From: Ulota crispa
Lineage: Eukaryota > Streptophyta > Bryopsida > Orthotrichales > Orthotrichaceae
Length of the DNA: 64,000 nt
Assembly (NCBI GenBank): GCA_963920765.1
Contig: OY987250.1
Coordinates: 682,001-746,000 of the forward strand
Direction of reading: 5' to 3'
The stretch's first letter is position 1, and every line of letters begins with the position of its first letter. The notes under the pieces are model-generated. The model had not been told where the DNA came from. It saw only the letters and a program-made list of their open reading frames with translations, and did no database searches. Shown here piece after piece: positions 48,611-60,289 of the stretch. A program made the translations under genes and the position numbers.

Positions 48611-51060
48611 TAACTTAGCAGCACGTATCTCTACTGTGTTTATATCCACAAAGAAATCATATAATTTCATACGTTCCTTTTTCTTCAAACCAACCCTCAA
48701 CACAGCTATCACCAACCAAACTTTTTACAGAATCCTGTTGTAAAGTCTCAACCCCTAAAGGGTGATGCTGCGTTTTCAAAAACAACTCTCGAATATTGCA
48801 ATTTCTAGAGCATTGACCAAATCTGAAAACACTAAAAGCATTTTTATGCATATATAATAGTAGGATCTTGTAGAAGATTAGTTTTGGAAGAAGTGGAAAA
48901 AATTTTAGAATTTTTCACCATTTGGATTGGAAGGTAAAATGGTTAAAATATTTAAATGAAACATATTTTTTGGGTCTTGTGAAACCTCTAGAAGGTGACA
49001 TCTTAAGGAAAAAATAGCTGTATGGGTGGTGCTTTTTTAGATTTCTTGTTTCACCTAAGTAGGGTGCATGTCGAAAAAGTTTTAAATTATATGAAATTGT
49101 AAAACACATGGGAAAAAAATAGTAAGTAAAAAGAAGTATAGAATGATTCCAAACACTAAATTGTTAAGAATCCAAGTATGGAAATGAAAAATGCCAATTT
49201 CAATGGTTGTAATATTGTAATAAAACAATCCACATTCTTTGGTTTTATCTTTTTTCCAAAATATTGAAAATTGAGTAAAAAAATAAAGGACTTCAAACTT
49301 GATTTTAGAGCACGGAATCCTTAAGTGTTTGTAAACAAAAACTCCTCATAACTTTCACCTCATTGATATAAATGCAAAGATTCAAAACTTTCTACATACA
49401 CATAAATCTTCTAAACCAATTTCAAGTTTTTTTTTTTGAAAAATGTGGTTTTTTTAAAGCTGCACAAATTGCCCACCTTAAAATAAAGTAACATATTAGA
49501 GGATACCTTTTTACTCATTCCAAACATTATGAAATATAGTGCAAATGAAAGATATTCCTTGTCCCACCTTCTATTTAAATACTAGCTTAAAATATGGGTA
49601 TCTCAAATCACAGGCACTTGCCAAAAAGAAAGCAACTTGGTCTTTTAGGGAATAAACTACTACCATTTCCACAATTGCATAACAAAATATTTAGACAAGC
49701 CTCCATGCATCAAGTGATTAATTTACTTGTCACATTCCAAACTCACAAGATTAGCAAGTTTGATTTGGCTTAGCAAAATCATTCACCAAAGAGTCTCATT
49801 TGCATGAGTTGAGGATGTCACAATTTTGTCATACATGAAAACCTCATTGTTTGGTATGGTGCTCTCAATGTGCGCTGTTATTACTTTTATTTTGTCCCAT
49901 TACTTTTGGGCACCAACACTTTGTATATTTCAATCAATGCTTAGTCTTTTCCCCTTGACTAGAGACAACAAAAATACCTCTAGTGTGTAGGATTCCATCT
50001 CAATTGGGGATTTTGGTAGCTTCAAATTTCAAAAGTGCTTTCTATCAATGTAGGGAATAATTGAAGATGAGTGAAGAGATTCCTTCAATCTTCCAATCTA
50101 TTGTCATAGCACGGAAGATGTGAGAACAGTGGTGGCTACCACAAATGCTTTTCACATCAAGCAACTTGAGATCAAGAAGCAAAGCTACTTTGATCCAAAC
50201 GAAGTGGAGCAAATTATTGCTGACCCCGTTGTATATGGCCGATTCACAAAGAACTTTACAAGGAGTCTTGTGAATTCCTACATTGTGGAACATATTGGTG
50301 AAGAGAGAAGCCACAAGTTTTTTGAGCACTTGGAGCAAAATGTTGCAACTGCTGCAAGGAAGAAGCAAATATCTAGCTTGCCCTCGGATTGTGTCTTGGC
50401 TGTTTTGGTCCAAAAATAGCTCAAGGTAGGCGGCTCCTCTAGCATTTGGGTTGGACTAATTGAATTCAAACCTATTTTTTGGTTTTATTAGTAAAAGATG
50501 GATTTAGAGTTATACAATTTGTCTTAACCATCTTTCAAATGCTTATCTTGAAATTACAAATGGAAATGAGGCTCAAATGGATACACTCTTGAAAAGAATA
50601 TTGTAAAATAATGTCACCAACAACTCCACATAAGACAAGTTTATGGCATTAATAGATTTGTGCCAAAAGATGGTACATTAGAACAGGATGGTTAATTTCT
50701 TGAATCTCTAAAAATCTTAGTAGCATGATGCAATAAGTACACTCAAAAAATAGTACACATAATTGAATTGATCCTATCTTGCTGGTCAAGCATTAATAAA
50801 AGAAAGCACATCTATCATATTGTAAGCAAAACTATCAAGTTTGTTTCTTTGTGCTTTATATTCAACTTACACATAGGTTTTGTCAAGAAACAAGTTTTTA
50901 CCAAAATAATAATTAAATAACGTGATTATGTAGTACGGTTCATTTTGTGGTTTATTAAGTTTGATTTTAGCTACATCATTGCATGTTAATGAATTTCACA
51001 CTTGTGATGTGAATTTCTTTTTTTTACTTTATCCAAAAACAATCACTATGAAAAAGAAAT

Positions 51061-51466
51061 GGAATTGATATATGCACACCGAGGATTGATATTTGCACAT
51101 CCTTTGGAGTAAATTTTAGATTTCTACCATCATAAAACTGAATTTGAGAATTTTGAATACAAATTTGGATTTAGAGACCATGATATAGTCTAGAACCATA
51201 AAAAAAGTTGAAATTCAACAAAACTCAATGAGAAAGTTTAGTTAGGGGGAATAGTGTTACTTTTACTTTTGTTAGTAAAAAAGATAAGCTTTTTCACTGG
51301 GTGTTGTTGAATTGCAACTTTTTTGTGGTTCTAGACTAAATCATGGTCTCATAATCCAAATCTAAATTCATAATTTCCAAATTTAGCTTTATGATGGTAG
51401 AAATCTAAAATTTACCCCATGGGGGGTTTGCAAATATTAACTCCTAGTGTGCATATACCAATTTCC
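51061..51466. mobile_element. Foldback MITE, GGAATTGATATATGCACACC family, 406 bp
   Basis: Long imperfect palindrome with outer ends GGAATTGATATATGCACACC and, inverted, GGAAATTGGTATATGCACAC. Flanks AAAAGAAAT (51052-51060) and AAAAGAAAG (51467-51475) match at 8 of 9 positions and look like a 9-bp target duplication, as in Mutator-like elements. The matching site of unit 2 (about 59570-59600) lacks the element. Confidence 0.75.
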
Positions 51467-51590
51467 AAAAGAAAGCATATCCAATTTTCAAAGTTGTTTT
51501 TTGTTGACAATTTTGATTCATTTATGCCACAATTGCACTTCATTGGATTGCAACACGTTTTTTTTTGCCACGATATGAGTATAGAACATA

Positions 51591-52010
51591 CTTCCTTTGT
51601 CAATCTAAAAATGTACAAACGTTTCCTTGCAAACGATTAATTGTGTTTTTAGTCTTTGTGCTAGTGACACATGCATTCTAGAATCAATTTACCATCTACC
51701 CAATGTATGCAAAATTTCTAGCTTTGATGTTGCCTTTTGGACACCCAAATTCTATGCAAAATGTACCATGTATGTGCATGTTGCAAGCTCCTCATTATTA
51801 ATGATTTAAAGATCAATAGCAACAATAGTACCTCATATGGACAAGGTCAAGCTTGCTAGGAGAGGAATGTTCCCTAATTGCTTAACTTGCCGCTATGAGA
51901 TCATTGAACATGACAAACATTTTCTCAGCATTTGAAATCACCAAAAAGGGAGCTTTTTAGTGGTACAAGAAATGTGTTTGATTTGGGTGTTTTCAGAGGG
52001 ACAAAGGGAA
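51591..52010. mobile_element. Stowaway/mariner-type MITE, 420 bp, unit 1
   Basis: Ends CTTCCTTTGTCAATCTAAAA and, inverted, TTCCCTTTGTCCCTCTGAAA, flanked by TA (51589-51590, 52011-52012). A copy sits at the same place in unit 2 (59713-60289), so this insertion predates the segmental duplication. Confidence 0.75.
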
Positions 52011-52628
52011 TATAGACAATTGCTTTTAAAACATCCACTGTTACTTTCTAAAGACAAGTGTCAAATTTGCTTGCTTATAATCCTATCGTAGCAACCTAAA
52101 CACCATTTGAAGTTGCATCGAGGTTCTTTCTTTTTAATTTTCGCAACATTATTGACACATGGAATTGCAGATTTAAGTCTCGTAAAATGTTACCATATTG
52201 CAATTCAATTTCAAAGCATAATTATCTTGTATTTTTTTGAAGTGTTCAAAAATATTACAAGGACAAAACTGAGACTACCTCCACCTTCAATTGCAGATTT
52301 TGTCAGTGACATTCTATGTCAATTTCAGGTGTTGCTTGGCTAAAAGTCATGGATCGTCTTCATTTGTTGCTTCTCTATGGGTCAAGTGTAATTCATGTTG
52401 CATCTGGACTACTCACATGATTGCTACTTTCCTTCGACTCCTCGTGCTTCACAATCCCCAGCTCCCAACCTCCCAACCTCGCACTCTGTTCTGTATCACT
52501 TCCTAGTACGGATGATTGCAGTTAAGTTTAAGAGAAGACCGCGTTCACAGGGGTCTGAAAATCATTTCCGATTCTGGCGAACAACAGGCGCCTACCTTGC
52601 AGGAACTCCGACACCAAATTTATGTATA

Positions 52629-52862
52629 GGGTTAAGCCCCGGCGCAAGGGCGTAACACGCTGAGCGCATTTAATCTCGCGTTATGCACAAGGGCTGGGGC
52701 TTCACGCGACATTAAGCCCACTCCCAACGCGCTCCCGACCCTGCGTTAACAGTGCAATGCAATGCATTGTTAAGTTTTTAATGGTGCATTGTACCGTTAA
52801 GAAAAAATTCCGCTCTATTAAACGCTCTAGATTCTAAGGGTTGAATTGTTGGAGGGCTTAAC
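52629..52862. mobile_element. GC-richer insertion in unit 2, GTTAAGCCC ends, 234 bp
   Basis: Unit 1 reads AAATTCATGGCAAAAGGAAGCC. Unit 2 has the same flanks separated by about 235 bp that begin GGGTTAAGCCCCGGCGC and end in the inverse of GTTAAGCCCTCC. The insert is CpG-rich in its left half, unlike the neighbouring DNA. Family not recognised. Confidence 0.6.
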
Positions 52863-53049
52863 GGCAAAAGGAAGCCCCCAAAATGCTGCGCTCAACATTG
52901 ACGAAGAGCAGAACTTGAGAATTTGCCTCCCATGAATAACATAACAAGATGCAATTGAGTCTCCAGAAATCAGCACAAATCTGGGATTTCCAAAAGATGC
53001 GATTCTCTGCTCATGCTAAGGGAGAAGATGGTATCCCAAGACCAGCATA

Positions 53050-53157
53050 AGATAGGTGACCCATTCCCAACCATGTTCCCATTTCAGATCTGAAATGACA
53101 ACCCTGGGTACACAGGGGACGGTATTCAAAACATGGTCAGGAATGGGTCCCGTACTT
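53050..53157. mobile_element. TA-flanked small MITE in unit 2, 108 bp
   Basis: Ends AGATAGGTGACCCATTCC and, inverted, AAGTACGGGACCCATTCC, inserted next to TA relative to unit 1 (CCAGCATAACCCTAAA). The core around TTTCAGATCTGAAATGAC and GGTACACAGGGG resembles that of 12735-12871. Confidence 0.65.
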
Positions 53158-53950
53158 TAACCCTAAAGATGACACAAAATAGGGTTCAATTCCCCTGAGA
53201 ATGCTTGTGTAATCCATCCTATAGCATTGTTTGCTTACTCCTCTAATTGAGGTTACTAAAAATAACTAGTATGTGGATGCTTGTTCTCTAAACTTTAACA
53301 ATCCATTAGTAATCCAACTCATTGCACAGCCGAAATCTGGAATCACCAAATAAAACATAAGCATAATGAGGTGATCCATTACTGGTATTCAAAATTTCAA
53401 CAAGTCAGTACCGATCCAACTCATTCGGTAGCGAAAATCTAGCTTCAACAAATTATCCCTTGCCTGACGTCCTGATCCATTACAAACTGCACAATCCAAA
53501 CCTGGACATCACCAAAATCTGGGTTACCATACATACTGAAGAAGTGGCCATTGAGTTAGAAATTTTGTTTTAGTTTTCAAACCTTGGTTTCGACACGTGT
53601 TACTCTAAAATGAAGCTTAAAGCTTTTGTTAATCTAAATGGGAAAGGGGCATGGTATAGAAGAAGGAGATGCTCAAAATATAGTCCCTTCGGATGATTTT
53701 TGTAAACCCCAGGTGTTCCTTGTTCGAGGGCTTCATAAAAAGTAGGGAGAATTTAGAATACAAAGTTTTAGAAAACCCACTCTAACATCAAGGTTGATGC
53801 ACATTGATTAGCCTATCTGCATTTTGTTTGTATCAACGTTCTGTTGTAGGACTGGTGATTAGGTTGGATCAGTGATCTATACCGCCTGAGAGCATCTGCA
53901 CCCTTGTACCTTAAATAGGCCCTCAATAGAATTTGGCGTATCTTGGAGCC

Positions 53951-54703
53951 TTAACCCCTAAATGCCCAGCTTAAAACCGGTTGTAGGGTGGGTTTCGCGG
54001 GTCCCAGGTAATTAGAAGGCTCTCATTTTTGGAAAAAAAAGATCCACAATTTTGCACCTTTGGAAACATTAGTATACTTGAACATGTACCCCCTTGCAAA
54101 ATTTTGGTGCCTTTCATCGTACAATTCACATTATCATAATGGTCAAACCTGGTCCAATTGTGGTGGTTTTAGCAAGTTTACATAATTCTTCCTGTCCTTT
54201 ACTCAAAAATTTCCCAAACCTTGCTGTTTCTTGCTTTGAAAACTTGTGTGGTGGTTTAGGGTTACATCACTTGGGTGCCCACCAAAATTCAGAAAAATCT
54301 GAGAACGGGTGCATAGCTAAAATGGGTTAGGAAATGAGGTATGTAGGTTTACACCACTAGTTCAAGATTGACACATTGGCTGTTTTGCTAGTGGGCACAC
54401 CTTGAGTCAAGTTTGACGTGTATTGCAAGGGTCGTGTTCTCCTTTCCTTGTATTGCTAGAAACCGGTGGCACAAGGTCACCAAAAGGAAAGAAACCGACC
54501 AACAAGTATAGAAAAAGACATATTTGTGTATCAGTGTATCTCTCAAGCCCCAAAAGCTTGTAACCGGATCTTGTACCATACGGATCCTAATCACAACCCA
54601 CCCACCTACCACCCCCAATTAATTAAAGCAAGATCAACATAGCTAAAGCCTATTTTTCAATCCCCACAAGAAGTATACTTCCTCCTAGGCACTCACGAGT
54701 TAA
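53951..54703. mobile_element. TTAA-ended element in unit 2, 753 bp
   Basis: Left end TTAACCCCTAAATGCCCAG and right end read inward TTAACTCGTGAGTGCCTAG match at most positions. TTAA bounds both ends (53951-53954, 54700-54703). Units 1 and 3 lack it at the corresponding place (TTGGCATGC context). Interior non-coding. Confidence 0.7.
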
Positions 54704-55414
54704 TTGCACTTGGCGTGCCGGCTTAGCTTGGCGTGCCTCACATGCAAATAGGCAACCGTTGTATGCTAGTCATGATTTGCTCAATTAGAGTTTGAACACT
54801 AAAACATTTAGGGTTTTAATGAATCGTTTGCGCGCCCAAATCCAAGACAATGAAAACTTGTTGAGTGATAAACACATGAGGCCCATGATTGAAGCTCCAC
54901 ACTTGTCTTCCAATTATATGTACTAAATGCTTCCAAGTGCAAGGGTGGGACATCGCAAATTTGAGCGAGCCCATGAACGTGAATACACCCTGGACACCTG
55001 CTTTCCAGAATTTGCATGCAAGGTGCGGAAGAGACACAAAAAAGCGCCCCTCCTTTCTCTTTATGGCCACTTGCTTGCGTCAACAGAATAGAACTGTCAC
55101 AGCTATTACGGACGTCACGTTGGGATGGGTTTTCCGGTTTAGAAAAGGTGGAGTACAGAGAATCTAAGGATTAAAGGAAGGTCCAAGATGCGGTGCACCA
55201 TTCTACAATAACATACTTTTCGGACTGCAACACAGTGCAACTGCCATCTGTGCGTGAGTTGATAGCTGCCATCTGTGCGTGAGTTGATAGCTGCCATCTG
55301 TACACAAATAGATATCGCCAACTCTCCGACCTGTGTGGCTATTGGTCCATCGATGACAGGCGTTCTTTCATGCGTTCCAAGTGTATGTACGGCCTCTGGG
55401 ATGTCGTGACAAAT

Positions 55415-55571
55415 TTGGATTCTGCTCGAATAACTCATAGATTCAGCATGTTCAGCACCGAGAGGATCATGCTGTGTCTACGTCTGTATGCTATAAGAAC
55501 GCCGTGACTCTACACAAGTGATCAGTTGGCCGGCACCATTGACCTGCACAGAGATTTGAGCTGCTTTAGCC
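55415..55571 (+). promoter_or_regulatory. SABATH promoter region, unit 2 copy
   Basis: Identical to 46686-46842. The TATA-like TATAAG is at 55492-55497, 80 bp before the ATG. Further upstream, a 25-bp word (GTGCGTGAGTTGATAGCTGC and following bases) is duplicated in tandem around 55250-55300 only in this copy. Confidence 0.5.
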
Positions 55572-58500
55572 ATGGACGCATCTGCAGGTGGAGATGAGAA
55601 TTGTGGTGACACAACGGCCAAGCATGGAGGCGAAGTGAAACAGATGAAGGTTGCAAGAGCCATTGCTGGGATGGAAGGAGGCGCAGGAGAGTTCAGCTAC
55701 ACCAGAAACTCACGGCTGCAATCGCAGTCCATAGATTTTCTCAAGCCGATCTTGGAGCGAGAGATCCAGGAGCTGGAAGTACTGAAGAACTGGAAGCAGG
55801 GGAGCACGTTTCGAATGGCTGATTTCGGATGCTCCGTGGGAGCGAACACTCAACAATATGCCGAAATCTGTTACCGAAGCTTATGCCAAGCACGGTCGAG
55901 CGATGGGAAGAGGAATTCCTCTGTGGAAGTGCAGTACTGTTTCTGCGACTTGCCTTCCAATGATTTCAACACTTTGTTCCGTCAATTGGAGGATTGGCAA
56001 CACAGGCTAGCGGGCAAGGAGGAGTTCTTTGTGGCAGCAGTGGCGGGATCATTCTATGAACGTCTCTTTCCTAAAGCAAGTCTCCATGTAGCGATCTCTG
56101 TCCTCTCGGTACACTGGATGTCGCAGGTATCAACGCAACGCAGTTTACCTATACTGCTCTTCACAAGTATTGCAGTGGAATCACTAATAAATGCAAGGTT
56201 ATTTTCCGGTTGTGGCTAAAGATAAATTAAGCCGTCAGTGACTCTGACTTGCTTTGATGTGTAGGTGCCCGCTGCGGTGGTGGACACATCTTCGAGCGCT
56301 TACAACAAGGGACGAGTGTGGATCGACGGTAATCCGAATTCAGCTGCAGTCGAGGCCTTCACGCAGACTGCGAGACAAGACCTTCAAAACTTTTTGCTCG
56401 CTCGAGCAGACGAAGTCGTCCCGGGTGGTTTGGTTCTGTTCTACGCTCTTGGCCGTGCAGATGAGCGCCATGCCGAGGTGCAATGGGCGAGGGAGGGAGT
56501 GTACGCAGGTCCCTTCAGCAAAGTCTTCGAAGCGACATGGCAGGACCTCGTCACCCAGGTTTACCCATCCTGCACTGCTACTCTCTGAAACCAAACCAGT
56601 TTCAAACAAGCAACTTGGACCACGTGTCTCGAGTATCTCTGTCTCTGTATCCACAGCGAAATCTAATACTTTTTAGACATCTCATTTTCTTCAAAACAGC
56701 CCTCAAAACAACAGCTGTCACCAACCAGACTTTCTACAAAATCCTGTTGTAAAGTCTTGACCCCTAAAGGACAGAAGATATGTTCACACTCGGTAGGGGT
56801 AGTAGCACAGGAAAATTAGATGTATCTGGACATAAATTTAGACTACATTCATATTGCTAATATCTTTCTTAACATCAAGTGTGAACATACTAAAAGTTGC
56901 ATTTTCACCAAAAACTTTACAAAATTATCATTTTTAGAGCATTTATCAAATCTTTAAATAAAAGTATTTTTATGTATGTGTAATTGGAGGATCTTGTAGT
57001 ACATTAATTTTGGAAGATGTGGAGAAAATTTCAGAATTTTCCATTGCGTGGATTGGAAGACAAAATGGTTTGAATATTTAGAAACATTTTTTTGGACCTT
57101 GTAAATAACTAGGCATCTACACTTTAGAAGGTGAAATTCCTAAGGAAAAAAAACATGTGTGGGTGGTGCTTCTCTAGATTCCTTATTTCACCTAAGTAGG
57201 GTGCATGTCAAAAAAGTTTGAAATCATTTGGAATTATAAAACACATGGGAGAAAAAATACTAAGTAATTAAAAAGAAGTAGAAGCATGATTCAAAACACA
57301 AAATTGTTAAGAATTTAATTATGCAAATAAAAAATGCCAATCCCAGTAGTTGTAATGTTGTAATAAAACAATCCACATTCTTTGGTTTTGTCTTTTTTCC
57401 AAAATTTTAAAATATGGGCAAAACAAAGGACTTAAAAGTTGGTTTTTGAGTAGAGAATCTATAATTGCATGCGAATAAAACTCCTCATAACTTTCATCCC
57501 ACTGATAAAAATGCAATGATTCAAAACTTTCCACGTTCACATAAATCTCCTAAACCAATTTCAAATTTTTATTTTTGAAAAAAGTGGTTAATGTAAAGTT
57601 GCACAAATTGCCCACCTTAAAAAAAAGCAACATATTAAGGTAGCAGCATCCATAACTGTCAAATTAAGGGTTTCAAACTTGATGATTATAAAAAAACATC
57701 TAGGAAATCATAGGATCTTATTAGCAAGAGAAAAAATGATGATTTTGCACTCTTGAATGTATTATTTGGATATTGTAAGAGTAAGTTGTGAATTTTTAAA
57801 GAGCCAATTGCAATTGCACCTCATACCAACACTAAGGTTTCATAAATATTCACATGTTGTACATTTTTGTAATTACATCTATTCACTTCCACAAATTTTC
57901 CAAGATTTTAGAGGTGATGGTTATGGCCTATAGGGACAATGACGCTTACAGGTACTGCTACCTTAGACCATAACATTTTCTCATAACTCCAAATATCATG
58001 AAATATAGTGCATATGAAACATATTCTTCATCCCACATTCTGCTCAAACTTCATCCTAAAAAATGGAAATCTCCAATAACAAGCACACTTGCCCAAAGAT
58101 GTTATGTTGCCAAAAAAAAATGCAACCTACTCTTTTATGGGTTGAACTGCTACCATTTCAATGATTGCATTACAACATATTTAGACAAGTTGCCATGCAT
58201 CAAGTGTTTTATTTACTTGTCACATTCCGAACTCATTAAGCCTTATGCAAAAAGAGACTAGCAAGTTTGACCTGGCTGAGCAAAATCATTTGTCAAAAAA
58301 AGAGTCCCATGAGAGACAATCCCATCTGCATGAATTGAGGATGTCACAATTTTGCCGCACATGCAAACCTCATTGTTTGGAATGGTGCTCCTCAACGTGC
58401 ACTATTATTACTTTTATCCTCTCCCATTTGGTTTTGGACACCAGCACTTTGTAGTTTGTATATTTCAATCAATGCTTAGTTTTTTCCCTTGACTAGAGAC

Positions 58501-58953
58501 AACAAAAATACCTCTAGTGTGTAGGATTCCATCTCAAGTGGGGATTTTGGTAGCTTCAAATTTCAAAAGTGCTTTCTATCAATGCAGGGAATAATTGAAG
58601 ATGAGCGAAGAGATTTCTTCAATCTTCCGGTCTATTGTCACAGCACAAAAGATGTGAGAACAATGGTGGCTACCACAAATGCTTTTCACATCAAGCAACT
58701 TGAGATCAAGAAGCAAAGCTACTTTGATCCAAACGAAGTGGAGCAAATTATTGCTAACCCTGTTGCATATGGCGAGTTCACAAGGAACTTTACAAGGAGC
58801 CTTTTGAATTCGTACATTGTGGAACACATTGGTGAAGAGAGAAGCCACAAGTTTTTTGAACACTTGGAGCAAAATGCTGCAAATGCGGCAAGGGAGAAGC
58901 GGATGTCTAGCTTGCCCATGGATTGTGTCTTGGCTGTTTTGGTCCGAAAATAG
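55572..58953 (+). CDS. SABATH carboxyl methyltransferase copy 2, intact, 404 aa
   Basis: S-adenosylmethionine-dependent O-methyltransferase of the SABATH family, which makes methyl esters of hormone-like or defence-related carboxylic acids in the cytosol. Exons: 55572-56126, 56265-56558 and 58588-58953, all phase 0 with CAG/GT donors and AG acceptors. Motifs in order: GGAGEFSYTRNSRLQ (residues ~33-47), QSIDFLKPIL, cofactor loop MADFGCSVGANT, FCDLPSNDFNTLFRQL, GSFYERLFPKASLHV and SVHWMSQ forming the acceptor pocket, VPAAVVDTSS, NKGRVWIDG, EVVPGGLVLFY, then GIIEDERRDFFNLPVY and the C-terminal EHIGEERSHKFFEHLEQ. The length is slightly above the family norm of about 360-390. Exon 1 is nearly identical to copy 1. 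The substrate cannot be assigned from these residues alone. Intron 2 (2.0 kb) carries two MITEs absent from copy 1. Confidence 0.92.
56777..56891. mobile_element. MITE in SABATH copy 2 intron 2, GTATGTTC family, 115 bp
   Basis: Reverse-complement relative of 42945-43067, sharing ATTAGCAATATGAATGTAGTC and GCTACTACCCCT (shown separately here). Copy 1 lacks it at about 48765. Confidence 0.75.
57638..57963. mobile_element. TA-flanked MITE, AGGTRG family, 326 bp, with empty site in unit 1
   Basis: Ends AGGTAGCAGCATCC and, inverted, AGGTAGCAGTACC; TA outside both (57636-57637, 57964-57965). Full-length relative of 26213-26525. Unit 1 has only CATATTAGAGGATACC at the corresponding place (about 49493-49508), with a single TA. 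Confidence 0.8.
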
Positions 58954-59712
58954 TTGAAAGTAGGCTCTTCTAGCATTTGAGTTGGATTGATTGAATTCAT
59001 ACCAAATTATTGGTGCTATTATTAAAAGATGGATTTAGAGTTATGAAATTTGTTATGAACATCTCTTAAATGCTCGTCTTTGAAGTTACAAATAGAAATG
59101 AGGCTCAATTAGAAACACTTTTGAAAAAAAATTGTAAAATAATGTCACCAACAACCCCACATAAGACCATCAAATTTACAACATTCAATTGATTGAAGTA
59201 AAACATTTGTGCCAAAAGATGGTACAACATAGAACAATAGGGTTAATTTCTTGAATCTTTGACAATCATGGTAGCATAGTTCACTCAAAAGATAGTACAC
59301 ATAATTGAATTGATCCTATCTTGCTGGTCAAGCATTAATAAAAGAGAGCACATCTATCATATTGCAAGCACATCTATCAAATTTGTATCTAGTGTTGTTC
59401 AGCTTACACATAGATTTTTTCAACAAACAAATTTTCACCAAAAGATTAACTAATTTATATAATTTTGTAGTACGGTTCATTTAGTAGTTTATTAATTTTA
59501 GTTTTAGTTATATCACCACATATTAATGAATTTCACGCTTGTGATGTGAATTGTTTTTCTTACTTTATCCAAAAAGAACACCATGAAAAGGAAAACATGT
59601 CTAATTTTCAAAGTTTTTTTTTGTTGACAAATTTGATTCATTTATGGCACAATTGCACTTCATTGGGTTGCAACACAATTCTTGTTTTGTCACAATATGA
59701 GTTTAGAATATA

Positions 59713-60289
59713 CTCCCTCCTCAATCTAAAAACATGCAAAAAGCTTTCTTGCAAAGGATTAATTGTGTTTATAGTTGTGTTAGTGACACATGCATTCTAG
59801 AATCAGTAAACCATCTACCAAATGTATGAAAAATCTCTAGTTTTATGTTGCCGTTTGGGCACCCATATTCCATGCAAAAAGAACCATATTTGTGCATAGT
59901 TTGTGAATGCTTCTAGCTCCTCATTGTTTTAGTCTTTGTGCTAGTGACACATGCATTCTAGAATCAATATACCATCTACCCAATGCATGCAAAATCTCTA
60001 GCTTTGGTGTTGCCTTTTGGGCATCCAAATTCCGTTCAAAAAGTACCATGTTTGTGCATGTTTTGAGCTCCTCACTATTGATGATTTAAAGAGTAGTAGC
60101 AACAATGATACCTCATGTGGGCAAAGCCAAGCTTGCTAGGAGAGGAATACTCCCAAATCACTTAATTTACCCCTATGAGATCATTGAACATGACAAACAG
60201 TTTCTTAGCATTTGAAATCATCAAAAGGGAACCTTTTAATGGTACAAGAAATGTGTCTGATTTGGGTGTTTTTAGAAGGACAGAGGGAG
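59713..60289. mobile_element. Stowaway/mariner-type MITE, unit 2 copy
   Basis: Starts CTCCCTCCTCAATCTAAAAA after TA (59711-59712) and ends in the inverse of CTCCCTCTGTCCTTCTAAAA. Same insertion as 51591-52010 but longer, with an internal duplication of the TGCTAGTGACACATGCATTC region. The right TA has been replaced by the element at 60290-60544. Confidence 0.75.

Larger units (their letters stand above)
46843..50419 (+). pseudogene. SABATH methyltransferase copy 1, premature stop in last exon
   Basis: SABATH enzymes methylate carboxyl groups of small acids (salicylate, jasmonate, indole-acetate, cinnamate and others) using S-adenosylmethionine. Exons: 46843-47397 (185 codons), 47616-47909 (98 codons) and 50054-50419, all phase 0. 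Exon 1 has GGAGEFSYTRNSRLQ, the cofactor loop FGCSVGANT, CDLPSNDFNTLF, GSFYERLFP and SVHWMSQ; exon 2 has VWIDGSTNS and EVVPGGLVLFY. In exon 3 the seventh codon is TGA where copy 2 has CGA, a typical CpG-transition change. Translation would stop after 289 residues and lose the C-terminal ~115 residues, which in this family complete the substrate pocket. The rest of exon 3 is still open and conserved, so the loss looks recent. Intron 2 is enlarged by a TA-flanked element. Substrate unknown. Confidence 0.85.
44030..52320. repeat. Segmental tandem duplication, unit 1
   Basis: This segment aligns in order with unit 2 (about 52390-60780). Anchors are the TRM5 start region (CTCACATGATTGC), GATTTCCGATTCTGGCGAAC, the spacer around 45130-46500, SABATH exons 1-3, GCTGGTCAAGCATTAATAAA, a mariner-type MITE and the closing CTACCTCCACCTTCAATTGC. 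Breakpoints are approximate. Coding parts are over 90% identical by eye; spacers are more diverged and carry unit-specific insertions. Confidence 0.85.

Noticed and set aside
52107..52343. A short peptide LRLPPPSIADFVSDI conserved between units 1 and 2 (also at about 60740)
   Set aside because: Conservation follows from the segmental duplication; the flanking frame is AT-rich, has no family match and is not joined to the SABATH exons, which already end in a stop codon.
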